64,000 bases of DNA, from positions 4,340,001 to 4,404,000 of the forward strand of contig OZ252019.1 in assembly GCA_965247435.1 (NCBI GenBank). Direction: 5' to 3'. Of the stretch, positions 15,437 to 24,434 are shown one piece after another. The DNA is from Ilyomonas sp965247435. Its GTDB lineage: Bacteria; Bacteroidota; Bacteroidia; Chitinophagales; Chitinophagaceae. Below the pieces are notes generated by a model. It saw only the letters and a program-made list of their open reading frames with translations, ran no database searches and was not told the DNA's origin. The stretch's first letter is position 1. Each line of letters opens with the position of its first letter. The position numbers and the translations under genes are program-made.

Positions 15437-16050
15437 ACTATTGGATTTTTAAATAACAGGTTTATATCAGTAAAAGTGACTGTCAAACGATAAACTTTAT
15501 TATTTAGTATGCAAAAATGCTGCTTTATAAAGTGGATGTACATTAAAATGTATAATGGGTAAGCAAGCTTCTACAGCGCTTAATTAATTATTAAATGTTT
15601 ACTGCCCGTGAGCGCGTTCAGCCCGCAGATGGTCATTCGACTATTTGGATGTTGAATGATTCAAGGCAAGCCCTTGCTAATAAAATTTTATTAACCAATG
15701 GTGAAGCCTCTTACAACTGCCAAAAACGACTGTAACTATTTTGCACCGTATAACAGGCAGGAGGTAACAATTACCTCAATGCTCTTTATTACACATTTGC
15801 AGTAAATAGTTGTGTATGCGCCGGTTTGCCAACCCACCATACCGGCGGGCAGCAATCCTTGTTATAAAACTTTGAATACCTTGCTGATGAAAAATCAGGT
15901 GGGGTTAAGGAACTGCTCCCCCTGCGCTTTATTCATACATAGGTATCAATAATTTTATTGTAATGCGCAGGCTGCCTGCCGGCAAAGGCAGGTTTGCATT
16001 GGCAAGTATGTTCCTGCAGCAAGGCAGCATGCCCTGCATAAAAGAAGCCC
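15437..16050. other. intergenic, contains an antitoxin relic
   Basis: This 614-base stretch lies upstream of the kinase and downstream of the phosphoesterase fusion. It holds the kinase promoter region, a decayed antitoxin gene at 15824-15945 and a short GC-rich inverted repeat (CTGCC / GGCAG, 15972-15991). The rest shows nothing recognisable. Confidence 0.5.
15824..15945 (+). pseudogene. decayed copy of the antitoxin gene at 12607
   Basis: The stretch follows the antitoxin gene at 12607 almost from its start: gtttgccaac, then a run ending gggcagcaatcc, then aaaactttgaatacc, ctgatgaaaaatcag, ggttaaggaactgct and attcatacata, in the same order and spacing apart from small gaps. Stops and frameshifts break the reading frame. 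No toxin sequence follows. It is a dead paralogue of a gene 3.2 kb away. Confidence 0.6.
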
Positions 16051-18816
16051 TTACTTCGCGTGCTGGTTATAATGCCTGATCCGCTCGTCGGCTTCATCAT
16101 CCATGTCCTCCCCTTTAATTGCTTTCCGCCAGTCGCCTTCCCGCTTAAACTTTTTAAGCGCCAATACAGGATCAAATACTGCTTTGGAGGGGAATACTAA
16201 TTGGTACGGTGTATAGTCCGGCGCTGCCGTAAAGAAATCCTGCAGGCCGGTAGCCGTAGCATCGTACTGGTTTACATACGGCACATTAAGGATGTTATAA
16301 ATCATCTTGAGTATAGAACCAAAATTGGCGTGCACATGCGAGGTATAATTGTGCTTTACATACGGGCCGGCCAGCATCAGCACGCTGCGGTGCGCATCAA
16401 TATGGTCCACGCCGCCCTGCGGGTCGTCTTCGGTAACGATCACCAGCATATTCTTCCAGTAGGGTGTGTGCGAAAGAAACTGCAGGATGCCGCCGAGCGC
16501 AAGGTCGTTGTCGGCCACAAACGAGTGGTAAAAAGGATAGCCTTCTTCCGGTCTTGGCTTTGCCGTATGGTCGTTGGGCAACTGAACGGTAATAAGAGAT
16601 GGCAGGGGCTGTTTGCCTTTCAGCCACATCCGTGTAAACTCGCTGGTAAACTGCTGCAGCCGGAACTGGTCGGGGATGTTGGTATTGAATCCTGCATAGT
16701 TGTGACTGGTGCGGCTGAACAGGGCCTTTTGTATGGGCACCACCACGCCATGCCCCGAACCGGTGGCCGTATCTATCCAGGCCTCGCGGTTATGCGCCGT
16801 TTCGTTGGCTTCGCCGAAATTGTAAAACGATACGTTGCTCCTTTCCATAGCTTCCCACAAGCCGCCCCGCTCTGCATAGTCTTCGGGGTCCATACTGCCC
16901 GTGGAGCCGGGGAAGCGCCTGCCCGGCGCTTTGGAAAACAGCTTAGCGGTTTTGTCCACGCTGGCGTTGGCTTCCACCCATTCGTTCGGTATCACACCCA
17001 TCATCCAGTGGTGCCCATAGATAGACGCATCGCTGTCGCAATAAAAATTATCGGAGAAGGCAAAAGCGGTTGCAAGCCGGAGGTGGTTGGGCGCTACATC
17101 TATATGCACCAGCGTTTTGTCTTTGGCAACAATCTGCACATCCCGGCCAAACCTTGCCAGCGAGGAGTCGCCGATACCGGTTTTCAGTTGTCCCAATACT
17201 TCGTCATACGTCCGGTTTTCTTTGGTGATATATACAATGTATTTAATCGGGCTTTGCCGGATGCCCGGCAGTACCGGCAACGGGTTTTTTGCATCCTCCG
17301 CTACCCCGGCAGCAGTAAATGTGTTTTGTAACACCTGCGTGGTCATGGTTGCTAAACGGGCCGCATCGGGCAGCTTTATTTTTTGATAGGTGGCCAGTTG
17401 CACATCGCCGATATAAGTGCCCTGCACCGGCGCTGTAAAGTCTTTACCGCCATTCGGTCCGGCGCCGTAGCCCCTGCAGGAAGCAACATAGAGGAGACTG
17501 CCATCGGGCGAAAGTTTTAGCTTGGTGGGGCCCCAGCCGGTGGGTATCAGGCCGGTTGTTTTTTTGCTTTCAATATCAATAACCGCTACGGCATTAAAGC
17601 CCAGCAGGGCTACATACAGGGTTTTCTCATCGGCACTCATGGTGATGCCAAAGGGCAATAATCCGCGGTAATGGTCCAGCAATGGATCTACCGTAATAGG
17701 TATGTTGCCCAACAGTTGATGCCGGTGGTAATCTATGATGCTGATGTTGTCGTTGGTGGCATTGGTAACATACGCGTACTTGCTGCCTACTGCCAGCGAG
17801 TTGGGGCTGGAGCCGCCTACCACGGCTGCGTCTTCAATCATTTCGCCCACTAAAAAACCTGTTTTAAATCTGTCCGTCACCTTGTTGTTACTCAACTCAA
17901 TCACATATACGCTCATCGCTTCGGGCGCATTGGGGCTGCCTAAGCCCGGCACTTTACGCCCGTTCCAGGTAAACCCGTTGATGGACTCTTTGGTGTCGTT
18001 TCCATACGGGTGCCAGGGCAGCAGCATACTGTCGTAGTTCTGCGGGGTAATGTCGGGCATCAGCGGGTAGGCGTACATCCCTACATTGGCTACAAACGCC
18101 TGCCGGTGGTCGGGGCTTAAGGCCAGCCCGAACGGTAACCGCCCGGTGGGTATGGAAGCAGTAAGTTTTTTGGTAGCAAGGTCTATTCTTACCAATCTAT
18201 AATTTGCCCGGTCCAGTACCAGCAGCTCATTGTTGGCATCGTTGTACAGCAGGTCGGAGGTAAAGCTGTCGCCGTACGCAACACCATTCACTGTTCCGTT
18301 GAGGGATATAGAATCGAGCTTAGCCAGGTGCTCTATATCATAAGCGATCACGCTGCCATTGTCGCCGCCGCTGAGATAAACAACATTATTAGTTTTTCCA
18401 AAGGTTACGCCGAGGAAAGAGCCATCCGGCAACGGCGATTGAATGGAGTGTTTAAAACTGTCCAGTATATACTGCGCGCTGGCAGCGTCGGGTGTCTTTC
18501 CTACCCAGCCAACCGTTGTATATTTCAAAGTGGCGTTATCAATGATTGTAAATACACCATTGTGAAGCGTAACCGCTTTACTGCCATCGGGCGAGAGGGC
18601 GAGGCCAAACGGATCGTGCGAGATTTGTACCGTACTGCCTGCCGGCGTAACGTACCGGCCGCTTGGAAGAACCGATCTTCCGGCTGCGTTGATATGGGTA
18701 TATTCCGTTGTGGCAGGCACCGATAATACCTGCCTTTTTACCTGGCCATTTACTTGTTGCGGGCTTGTATAAAACAGGAAAAAACAGCAGGATACAATCA
18801 GGATTGATTTATACAT
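16051..18816 (-). CDS. secreted YVTN beta-propeller and phosphoesterase fusion
   Basis: A 921-residue exported protein. After a signal peptide (MYKSILIVSCCFFLFY to about residue 25) come about seven beta-propeller blades (60-490) of the YVTN/YncE type, with motifs such as GLALSPDGSKAVT, GRLPFGLALSPDHRQAFV and TGWGPTKLKLSPDGSLLYV. From about 525 follows a phosphoesterase domain (PF04185-like): YIVYITKENRTYDEVLGQL, YGHHWMMGV, and a late metal-site segment VTEDDPQGGVDHIDAHRS. It should cleave phosphate esters in the periplasm or outside the cell, with the propeller as a binding module. Length and order are usual for this Bacteroidota fusion. It stands alone. Confidence 0.88.
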   Translation of the reverse strand: MYKSILIVSCCFFLFYTSPQQVNGQVKRQVLSVPATTEYTHINAAGRSVLPSGRYVTPAGSTVQISHDPFGLALSPDGSKAVTLHNGVFTIIDNATLKYTTVGWVGKTPDAASAQYILDSFKHSIQSPLPDGSFLGVTFGKTNNVVYLSGGDNGSVIAYDIEHLAKLDSISLNGTVNGVAYGDSFTSDLLYNDANNELLVLDRANYRLVRIDLATKKLTASIPTGRLPFGLALSPDHRQAFVANVGMYAYPLMPDITPQNYDSMLLPWHPYGNDTKESINGFTWNGRKVPGLGSPNAPEAMSVYVIELSNNKVTDRFKTGFLVGEMIEDAAVVGGSSPNSLAVGSKYAYVTNATNDNISIIDYHRHQLLGNIPITVDPLLDHYRGLLPFGITMSADEKTLYVALLGFNAVAVIDIESKKTTGLIPTGWGPTKLKLSPDGSLLYVASCRGYGAGPNGGKDFTAPVQGTYIGDVQLATYQKIKLPDAARLATMTTQVLQNTFTAAGVAEDAKNPLPVLPGIRQSPIKYIVYITKENRTYDEVLGQLKTGIGDSSLARFGRDVQIVAKDKTLVHIDVAPNHLRLATAFAFSDNFYCDSDASIYGHHWMMGVIPNEWVEANASVDKTAKLFSKAPGRRFPGSTGSMDPEDYAERGGLWEAMERSNVSFYNFGEANETAHNREAWIDTATGSGHGVVVPIQKALFSRTSHNYAGFNTNIPDQFRLQQFTSEFTRMWLKGKQPLPSLITVQLPNDHTAKPRPEEGYPFYHSFVADNDLALGGILQFLSHTPYWKNMLVIVTEDDPQGGVDHIDAHRSVLMLAGPYVKHNYTSHVHANFGSILKMIYNILNVPYVNQYDATATGLQDFFTAAPDYTPYQLVFPSKAVFDPVLALKKFKREGDWRKAIKGEDMDDEADERIRHYNQHAK

Positions 18817-19057
18817 AGGTCGGTTATTTGTTGCATTGTTTAGCGCGCATAAAGCTATACATTGCCTGCTGACTGATGCCGTATTTACAATATAATAATT
18901 TACGGGCTTACTCCGCTTACTTTACCGTTTAGCCCCGCGGGTGCAATAGCCGGCATAATCAGGACAACGGCATTACTAAATGCTACAGAAAGCTTATAAC
19001 TATACTGCATTTAACTGCATCAGCGCGGCTATCCTGCTATTTGTTTTTCTTTACACC

Positions 19058-19429
19058 ATGCAAAAAGAACTGTATTTCGACATCAGCACAGCAGGAAGCG
19101 GCGGCAGCCTGTACCGGGTAAAGGATGATACGGGTAATTATAGCTTTCAATACCAGCACAGCACGTATGACGACGACCGCGACGAAATAAAAATCTTTGA
19201 TACTTCGTATGCCTCTTTTGCCCTTTTCTGGCAGGCGCTGATACAGGACAAGCAATGGTTTTACCAGCATCCCCTCTATGTGCATGCAGAGCAAAGAGAC
19301 TTTGTAAGGTTGCAGTTGCAAGGTGTGAATTGGGCTGTTTACCCGGATAAAAAATGGCAGGACAGCCACCAGCGGCAATGGAAAAAAGTGCTGTCGGACA
19401 CTGATGATTATTACCGCTCCAGGCTGTAG
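19058..19429 (+). CDS. hypothetical protein
   Basis: A 123-residue soluble protein from the ATG at 19058. The same frame opens at 18980 with a hydrophobic stretch (NCISAAILLFVFLYT) that would act as an N-terminal membrane anchor; both starts are possible. I prefer 19058 because MQKELYFDISTAGSGG begins a well-folded beta-rich domain. The sequence (DIKIFDTSYASFALFWQALIQDKQWFYQHPLYVH) is rich in aromatic residues and has no motif I recognise. Confidence 0.55.
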   Translation: MQKELYFDISTAGSGGSLYRVKDDTGNYSFQYQHSTYDDDRDEIKIFDTSYASFALFWQALIQDKQWFYQHPLYVHAEQRDFVRLQLQGVNWAVYPDKKWQDSHQRQWKKVLSDTDDYYRSRL

Positions 19430-19873
19430 CAGGATGGCTTATCTGCCTTTTGCAGTAATGAGGTAGCAGAACTGCTATATGGAAGCATTATTTTTTACAA
19501 ACAAGCTTTTCAATTTCCGCCCGGACTGCTTATTCTACAGGCAGCGGCTTCATTACCGTTGGCGGTGACGCTATTAAATGTGTTAGGTGTCAGACACTTT
19601 CGAAGTGTCAGACACTTTCGAAGTGTCAGACACCTTTCACATAAATGATAATCACCGGTGTAACGCCGGTAATTATTTCCAGACAGGTGCTCCGGTTTAT
19701 AAAAATCTATCAGCGGTCTGATGCAGATCTGCGCCGCCACCAACTGTTTATACAATTACTCCCTGTAAACAGTACTGTTCAAAGTATTGCTAAAGTTGAT
19801 GCGCCACCGCAGTTGCGCTTTTTAAAGTATGCTATTTGCACACCTCTTTACAGTACTAACAAAAACGATTGCC
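19430..19873. other. intergenic with a palindromic tandem repeat
   Basis: This 444-base stretch holds the 18-base palindromic tandem repeat at 19587-19633. Open frames on either strand here have no protein character. The rest is unremarkable; the HD-hydrolase promoter should lie in the last 150 bases. Confidence 0.5.
19587..19633. repeat. tandem palindromic repeat GTGTCAGACAC-TTTCGAA
   Basis: GTGTCAGACAC (itself a palindrome about a central A) occurs three times, separated twice by TTTCGAA, so the unit is 18 bases. The whole block runs from AGGTGTC to GACACCT and can form several alternative hairpins. It is a non-coding palindromic repeat of the dispersed type common in Bacteroidota genomes. 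Confidence 0.85.
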
Positions 19874-20428
19874 ATGAATAAAGATGCCATGCTGCAGGAA
19901 ATACAGGACTTTGCCGACTGGTGGCATGGTGATCAGTTGCGCAGGTACACAAAGGAGCGGTACATCGTTCACCCGGTGAGGGTAATGGAGCGGTGTAAGC
20001 TATACACCGGCGATACGGCCGTGCTGGCAGCCGCCCTGCTGCACGATGTGCTGGAAGATACGCCCCTTACAAAAGTCAGGCTGGCGGCCTTTCTGCAGAA
20101 GCGGATGAGTGCGGAAGAAGCAGCTAAAACAGTGCGCCTTGTAGAAGAGCTGACGGATGTATATACCAGCGAAAACTACCCGAAGTGGAACCGTAAAAAG
20201 CGGAAGCTAATGGAAGCCGAACGCCTGGCGCAAACCAGCAGCGAAGCGCAGACTGTTAAGTACGCCGACATTATGGACAATGCCCCGGAGATAGCCGAAA
20301 AGGACCCCGACTTTGCCAAAACGTTTCTTCCTGAATACAAAGCCTTGCTAAAAAGAATTACCAATGGCAATCCGGACCTGTACAGGCTGGCGCAGGTAAC
20401 CCTGCAGGAATGTATGACGCGCAAATAA
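19874..20428 (+). CDS. HD-domain hydrolase, small SpoT/Mesh1-like
   Basis: A 184-residue HD-superfamily protein resembling the hydrolase half of RelA/SpoT enzymes. Metal ligands and catalytic residues line up: H33 in YIVHPVRVME, H57-D58 in AALLHDVLEDT, E61-D62 as the ED pair, and D132 with N136 in KYADIMDN. Proteins of this small form (Mesh1-like) remove pyrophosphate from ppGpp or phosphate from related nucleotides; which substrate applies here is not visible. No synthetase domain is attached. The frame extends to 19829, but MNKDAMLQEIQDFADWWH from ATG 19874 is the natural start. Confidence 0.82.
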   Translation: MNKDAMLQEIQDFADWWHGDQLRRYTKERYIVHPVRVMERCKLYTGDTAVLAAALLHDVLEDTPLTKVRLAAFLQKRMSAEEAAKTVRLVEELTDVYTSENYPKWNRKKRKLMEAERLAQTSSEAQTVKYADIMDNAPEIAEKDPDFAKTFLPEYKALLKRITNGNPDLYRLAQVTLQECMTRK

Positions 20429-20557
20429 GAAAGGCAACCATATATCACGTTGTTTACACAATAAATTTTACATCTCCGGTTGCCGGGCGCCCGGTATGGT
20501 GAATAGCGGCTGCTGCTAATAGTTGCAAGTTTAAAATGTTATTACGCGAATGGCAGC

Positions 20558-20585
20558 ATTTCTGTCTTTACAGGAAGACAGAAAT
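20558..20585. repeat. perfect 11-bp inverted repeat
   Basis: ATTTCTGTCTT and AAGACAGAAAT are exact complements separated by the six bases TACAGG. No T-run follows on either strand, so it is a poor intrinsic terminator; it could be an operator or an RNA hairpin at the end of the HD-hydrolase transcript. Confidence 0.5.
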
Positions 20586-20653
20586 TGAAATAAAACAGGA
20601 TATTCTTGTTTTGTATAAATTTCCCTTTGCTACATTCATTTCATCGGCTTTTT

Positions 20654-20693
20654 ATAACACCAAAGCCCCTTTTGAAAGGGGCTTTGGTGTTAT
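20654..20693. terminator. strong bidirectional hairpin terminator
   Basis: ATAACACCAAAGCCCCTTT and AAAGGGGCTTTGGTGTTAT are perfect complements around a TG centre, giving a stem of about 17 usable pairs. It lies 14 bases beyond the stop of the leftward T9SS gene and also closes the rightward transcript from the HD-hydrolase side. Confidence 0.8.
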
Positions 20694-20706
20694 AAGGAAT
20701 GAAAAT

Positions 20707-22194
20707 TTATTCTACCACCAGCTTCGCATTTTGTACGCCGTTTTCAGATGTAACGGTAACCATGTACATACCTTTTGCAAGCACCGGCAGCACTACCTTT
20801 TGAGCACCTGTAGTCTGCAGCATTTTCGTGAGCACTACTTTGCCGGAAAGATCAAACAACTTCAATGTGGCCGCTGCCCCGTGTAATTGTGTGTCCGGTG
20901 TAATAATGAAATAGCCTCTTGCAGGATTTGGCGAAACCGTAAACACATTGCTGCCTGTAAGCGCTGCTTTTGCCGAAGGCGTATAGCTGGTAATAACGGG
21001 GTTAGAAGTTGGGGCAGCTTTGATAGTGATACGGTAGCCGGCAACACCCTGCTGCTGATGATTGCCGCTATGAGGCTGTATAGTATAAGACCAGTCCCGT
21101 CCGTCATTTCCAACTACGTTTCTATCTCTTTTAAACCGGTCCCTGTAAGAAAGTTGCTGCTTACCGGCTTCGCTAAACCCGCCTTCTTCTATTTCTGCTA
21201 TACTCATTTTGAGCATGCAGCCATGATGGGTATAAGTGGTGCGAAAGACATCCATCCAGGTACCGGCAACATTGTCCCAGGAATCATAATAGAAATGATA
21301 AACAGAGCCATCGGCATAATAATCGTTCCTGAACCGGGTGTTATTTATCCATTTGCCGGTATTGGCATCCCAAAAAGCTATTCTTGTAAACCGGGGTGTC
21401 TGGTTATCATAGTATTTAGTTACCGTAAGTCCCGAATTTACCCAGGTATTTGTAAGGTAATCGTGGAATTGTGAAACGCTGCTTTGCTGGAGCCTGCTTA
21501 CCGGTAAAAGATTAGACACCTGCCGGGTAACCTTTTGCCACAGGCTGCCGCCGATATTCCAGTTATAGCCTGTGATACCTGTATGCAAGCCATATTTGCT
21601 GTATTCATACGTGTTTTTGAAACTGTTTACCCAGGCATTGTTCTGCCAGTTAGCGCCTATTACAGCGGTTAACCGGTTATCGTTGTTATATTCGATCGTA
21701 TCGCGAAAATTAGGCTGCCAGTTGTTATCGGCATATACTTCAAATAAAAAATACACATTATAGCCGGAGCTGTTGAAGCGATAAGTTATCCTTATGTCAT
21801 TGCGCCAGGATTGACTGGCAATGTCCCAGGCCCTGGCAATAAGGATATAGCTGCTGCCATCGGCTGAATACGCATACGTAGTTAAAGAGCTGTTGATCCA
21901 CTGGCTTTGGCTCCCGTCCCAGGTTTGAAACAGATCTTCAACTATCCTGCCTGTATTATCATATTTGTTGCTAGACAAGGAACTGTTAACCCAGCCTTGC
22001 AAAACAATATCCCAGCTTTTACCTAATACACTACTGGTTCTGCACTGCCCGTCGTAGCTGCTTATGTATAAGGAGCTGTTTTGCCAGACTTCATTAATTC
22101 TTTGTTCGTTTAATATAGAATCGGTGGACTGCGCGGAGGCGCCTGTACTGGATAAAAACAGCAATAGCGCAAGTGAAAAGAATTTATATGGCAT
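20707..22194 (-). CDS. secreted protein with T9SS type A sorting domain
   Basis: A 495-residue exported protein. A signal peptide (MPYKFFSLALLLFLSSTGASAQ) is followed by about 340 residues of irregular repeats built around aromatic-rich strands such as YDNTGRIVEDLFQTWDGSQSQWINSSLTTYAY and FWDANTGKWINNTRFRNDYY, spaced by roughly 35-45 residues. The last 80 residues form a type IX sorting domain (VSPNPARGYFIITP, LFDLSGKVVL, LAKGMYMVTV). It is probably a cell-surface or released protein of unknown binding function. A strong terminator follows. The repeats resemble those in uncharacterised Bacteroidota surface proteins. Confidence 0.82.
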   Translation of the reverse strand: MPYKFFSLALLLFLSSTGASAQSTDSILNEQRINEVWQNSSLYISSYDGQCRTSSVLGKSWDIVLQGWVNSSLSSNKYDNTGRIVEDLFQTWDGSQSQWINSSLTTYAYSADGSSYILIARAWDIASQSWRNDIRITYRFNSSGYNVYFLFEVYADNNWQPNFRDTIEYNNDNRLTAVIGANWQNNAWVNSFKNTYEYSKYGLHTGITGYNWNIGGSLWQKVTRQVSNLLPVSRLQQSSVSQFHDYLTNTWVNSGLTVTKYYDNQTPRFTRIAFWDANTGKWINNTRFRNDYYADGSVYHFYYDSWDNVAGTWMDVFRTTYTHHGCMLKMSIAEIEEGGFSEAGKQQLSYRDRFKRDRNVVGNDGRDWSYTIQPHSGNHQQQGVAGYRITIKAAPTSNPVITSYTPSAKAALTGSNVFTVSPNPARGYFIITPDTQLHGAAATLKLFDLSGKVVLTKMLQTTGAQKVVLPVLAKGMYMVTVTSENGVQNAKLVVE

Positions 22195-22491
22195 GTTACT
22201 TTGGTTTAAGTAGTAAATATAAAATAAATCCGCTTACAATAAAGACCTGCAGTTAAGGGTAAGATTTCTCTTGCAGCAGTCTGTATGTTTTACAAAAACA
22301 ATGGTGCCGGACAATAATATAAATGTATGTATCGGATACTGCATTATAGTAAACCAGGCTGTTGTACGGTATGCTTACCTTCTTTTTCCGTTTGAAATGA
22401 TACACTGTATAAAAATAATATGCCCAACAATCAATTGCTAATATTTTTGTATTGATCGCTAACACGGGCTTCCCGATAAAACACTAATTAC

Positions 22492-23367
22492 ATGAGCACC
22501 GAAAACACCATTACCATTGGCAGCAACAGCAGCCACCCGCTAACAGTCAACCGCCTCGGCTACGGCACGATGCGCCTTACCGGCGAAGGCGTCTGGGGCG
22601 AACCGCCAAGGCGGGACGAAGCACTGGAAATATTGCGGCAAACGGCTGCGCGGGGCATTAATTTTTTAGACACCGCCGATTACTACGGCGAGGATGTAAC
22701 CAACCGGTTAATTGCCGAAGCTTTATATCCGTACAACGGCGACCTGGTGATCTGCACCAAAGTGGGCGGCGCCCGCAGGCCCGATAAAAGCTGGATACCC
22801 TTTAACAAGCCGGAGAACCTGCGCAGCAGTATCGAGAACAACCTGCGCACCCTGAAGCTGGAACAGATAGCGCTGGTGCATTTCCGGGTAATACACGGCA
22901 ACGGATTTGAAGCTTCCATGGAAGCGATGTTTCAAATGCAGGAAGAAGGAAAAATACTGCATGTAGGCGTAAGCAATGTAAACCGCGAAGAGCTGGAAAA
23001 AGCGATAGGCATGGGCGCTATTGCCACCGTAGAAAATATGTACGGACATGCACAGCGCGGCAGCATGAAGGCGCCGCACGGAGAAACCCGCGGGGCGGAA
23101 GACATCCTGCATATTTGTGAGGAAGCCCACATACCGCTGATCCCCTTCTTTTCGCTGCAAACGGCCAGTGCAAAAAAGGATGACCGGATAGCAGCGATTG
23201 CTAAGAAATACGGCGCTACCGAAGCGCAGATTAACCTTGCCTGGCTGCTGCACCGCTCGCCGTGGATATTGCCAATCCCGGGCACTTCTTCCCTGCAGCA
23301 TTTTGAAGAAAATATAGCCGCAGTAAACATAGCGCTTACAGCGGAGGACATGGCTTTCTTAGCGTAA
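22492..23367 (+). CDS. aldo/keto reductase
   Basis: A 291-residue NADPH-dependent aldo/keto reductase. The N-terminus LTVNRLGYGTMRLTGEGVWGEPP is typical of a bacterial AKR subgroup. The tetrad is visible: D60 and Y65 in FLDTADYYGEDV, K in VICTKVGG, and the HFRVIH segment in the position of the catalytic His. The late IPGTSSLQHFEENIAA segment is the cofactor-binding signature. It reduces aldehydes or ketones in the cytoplasm; the substrate is unknown. It is a single gene; a hairpin without a T-run lies 42 bases after its stop. Confidence 0.92.
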   Translation: MSTENTITIGSNSSHPLTVNRLGYGTMRLTGEGVWGEPPRRDEALEILRQTAARGINFLDTADYYGEDVTNRLIAEALYPYNGDLVICTKVGGARRPDKSWIPFNKPENLRSSIENNLRTLKLEQIALVHFRVIHGNGFEASMEAMFQMQEEGKILHVGVSNVNREELEKAIGMGAIATVENMYGHAQRGSMKAPHGETRGAEDILHICEEAHIPLIPFFSLQTASAKKDDRIAAIAKKYGATEAQINLAWLLHRSPWILPIPGTSSLQHFEENIAAVNIALTAEDMAFLA

Positions 23368-23408
23368 TACAACCCTGCATTTCACTGTTTCCTGAAGCTG
23401 TCAGACCA

Positions 23409-23443
23409 TTTCTCCTCAGGTAACAAACACTACCTGGGAGAAA
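23409..23443. repeat. hairpin downstream of the aldo/keto reductase
   Basis: TTTCTCCTCAGGTA pairs with TACCTGGGAGAAA with one bulged base. No T-run follows. Just downstream (23464-23492) an 11-base motif, acgaaggatgg and variants, is repeated three times in tandem. Confidence 0.45.
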
Positions 23444-23566
23444 GCTATGCCAAGTACACAAAAGACGAAGGATGAACGAAGGATGGACGAAGGATAAGGC
23501 TGCACAAAAAGGCAGTAAAGCTATCGGGAGCTGTACCAACAATGAGTTCTGCAATATTGTAAACCC

Positions 23567-23920
23567 TTATTCCTTCTTCATTTCTCTTTTGCGCATGGGC
23601 ATGGCATCAATAATGGCAAACAGCTTTTCGCTGGTTACCAAGGTGTCTGTCCTGAACTTTTCGCCGCCATCTTTACCAATCAATAAAAAAGTAAAGGCAG
23701 CAGCCGTATTAATACGCCATTGCTGCACTTGCGGGGCGGCATGGCCAACCTCCACGATATGCAGGATAATATCGCGCTCCTCCAGACCTTTCCTGTCTTT
23801 ATTCAGCACTGATACCTGCTTATCTTTTAATGCGCTGCCTTGCCCGTTGTAAAACAGGTACACTTCTCTATGACCGGCATACATAACAATTGGAATTAAA
23901 CATAACAATAGTGTTTTCAT
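23567..23920 (-). CDS. DUF4174 family exported protein
   Basis: A 117-residue protein. A short hydrophobic leader (MKTLLLCLIPIVMYAG) is followed by a thioredoxin-like DUF4174 domain, recognised from REVYLFYNGQ, ALKDKQVSVLNKDRKGLEERDIILHIV, FTFLLIGKDGGEKFRTDTLVTSEKLFAIIDAMPMRKREM. The MPMRxREM ending is diagnostic. No CXXC is present, so it is not a redox thioredoxin. Function is unknown. A single gene. Confidence 0.85.
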   Translation of the reverse strand: MKTLLLCLIPIVMYAGHREVYLFYNGQGSALKDKQVSVLNKDRKGLEERDIILHIVEVGHAAPQVQQWRINTAAAFTFLLIGKDGGEKFRTDTLVTSEKLFAIIDAMPMRKREMKKE

Positions 23921-24434
23921 AACCCTGAGGATTTAGCAAAAGAAACACCAAATCTGTTCATGTTTTATTTTAAACCCTTATACAAAGCACTATAAAATAA
24001 AACAGGTGCGGCTGCTTTATGCCGGTTATTACGCTTAACAGGTATTGGCAATAGCTTTATTGAGCAACGATAAAAAATTAAATTAATATTAGAACCAATA
24101 CACCGTTTTGAAACAAACCGGCAGCATAATTAATTTTATCGCAGATTTATAACATTAGTCCTGGACATATTACAGGCTAGTGTTTCTATACCAGCTTTTT
24201 TATTTTTAATACGCAAAGAAATGTATAAAAAAAGCCCCTGCAGAGCAGGGGCCTGTCAACTTTAACCATCCCCAAATAGGTTAAGTTGCTTGCTGCGTAA
24301 ATCTACTGCAGAATTACATACAGCGCCTGCTATTTATATTTTATATTACCGTACTTATAAATTTAATAGCCGGGTTCAGCTTACAGCTAACAGTAAAAAC
24401 GGCTTTTGTTGCCTATACATCTAAGTGGCATTTG
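23921..24434. other. intergenic, one terminator
   Basis: This 514-base AT-rich stretch lies upstream of the DUF4174 gene and downstream of the leftward adhesin gene. Apart from the terminator at 24227-24253 I see no gene, RNA or repeat. Confidence 0.5.
24227..24253 (-). terminator. intrinsic terminator of the adhesin gene
   Basis: On the minus strand GCCCCTGC-TCT-GCAGGGGC is followed by seven T. It lies about 180 bases after the stop of the leftward gene that ends at 24435. Confidence 0.8.

Noticed and set aside
16201..17331. 376-codon open frame opposite the phosphoesterase fusion
   Set aside because: It lies entirely within a gene with clear domains on the other strand; the sequence has no family features. 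It is a shadow frame.
22253..22465. 70-codon minus-strand frame that vaguely resembles the C-terminal end of ParE/RelE toxins
   Set aside because: The likeness rests on a few residues (IPYNSLVYY, IYIIVRHH) without the N-terminal half and without an antitoxin gene nearby. Too weak to report as a toxin.
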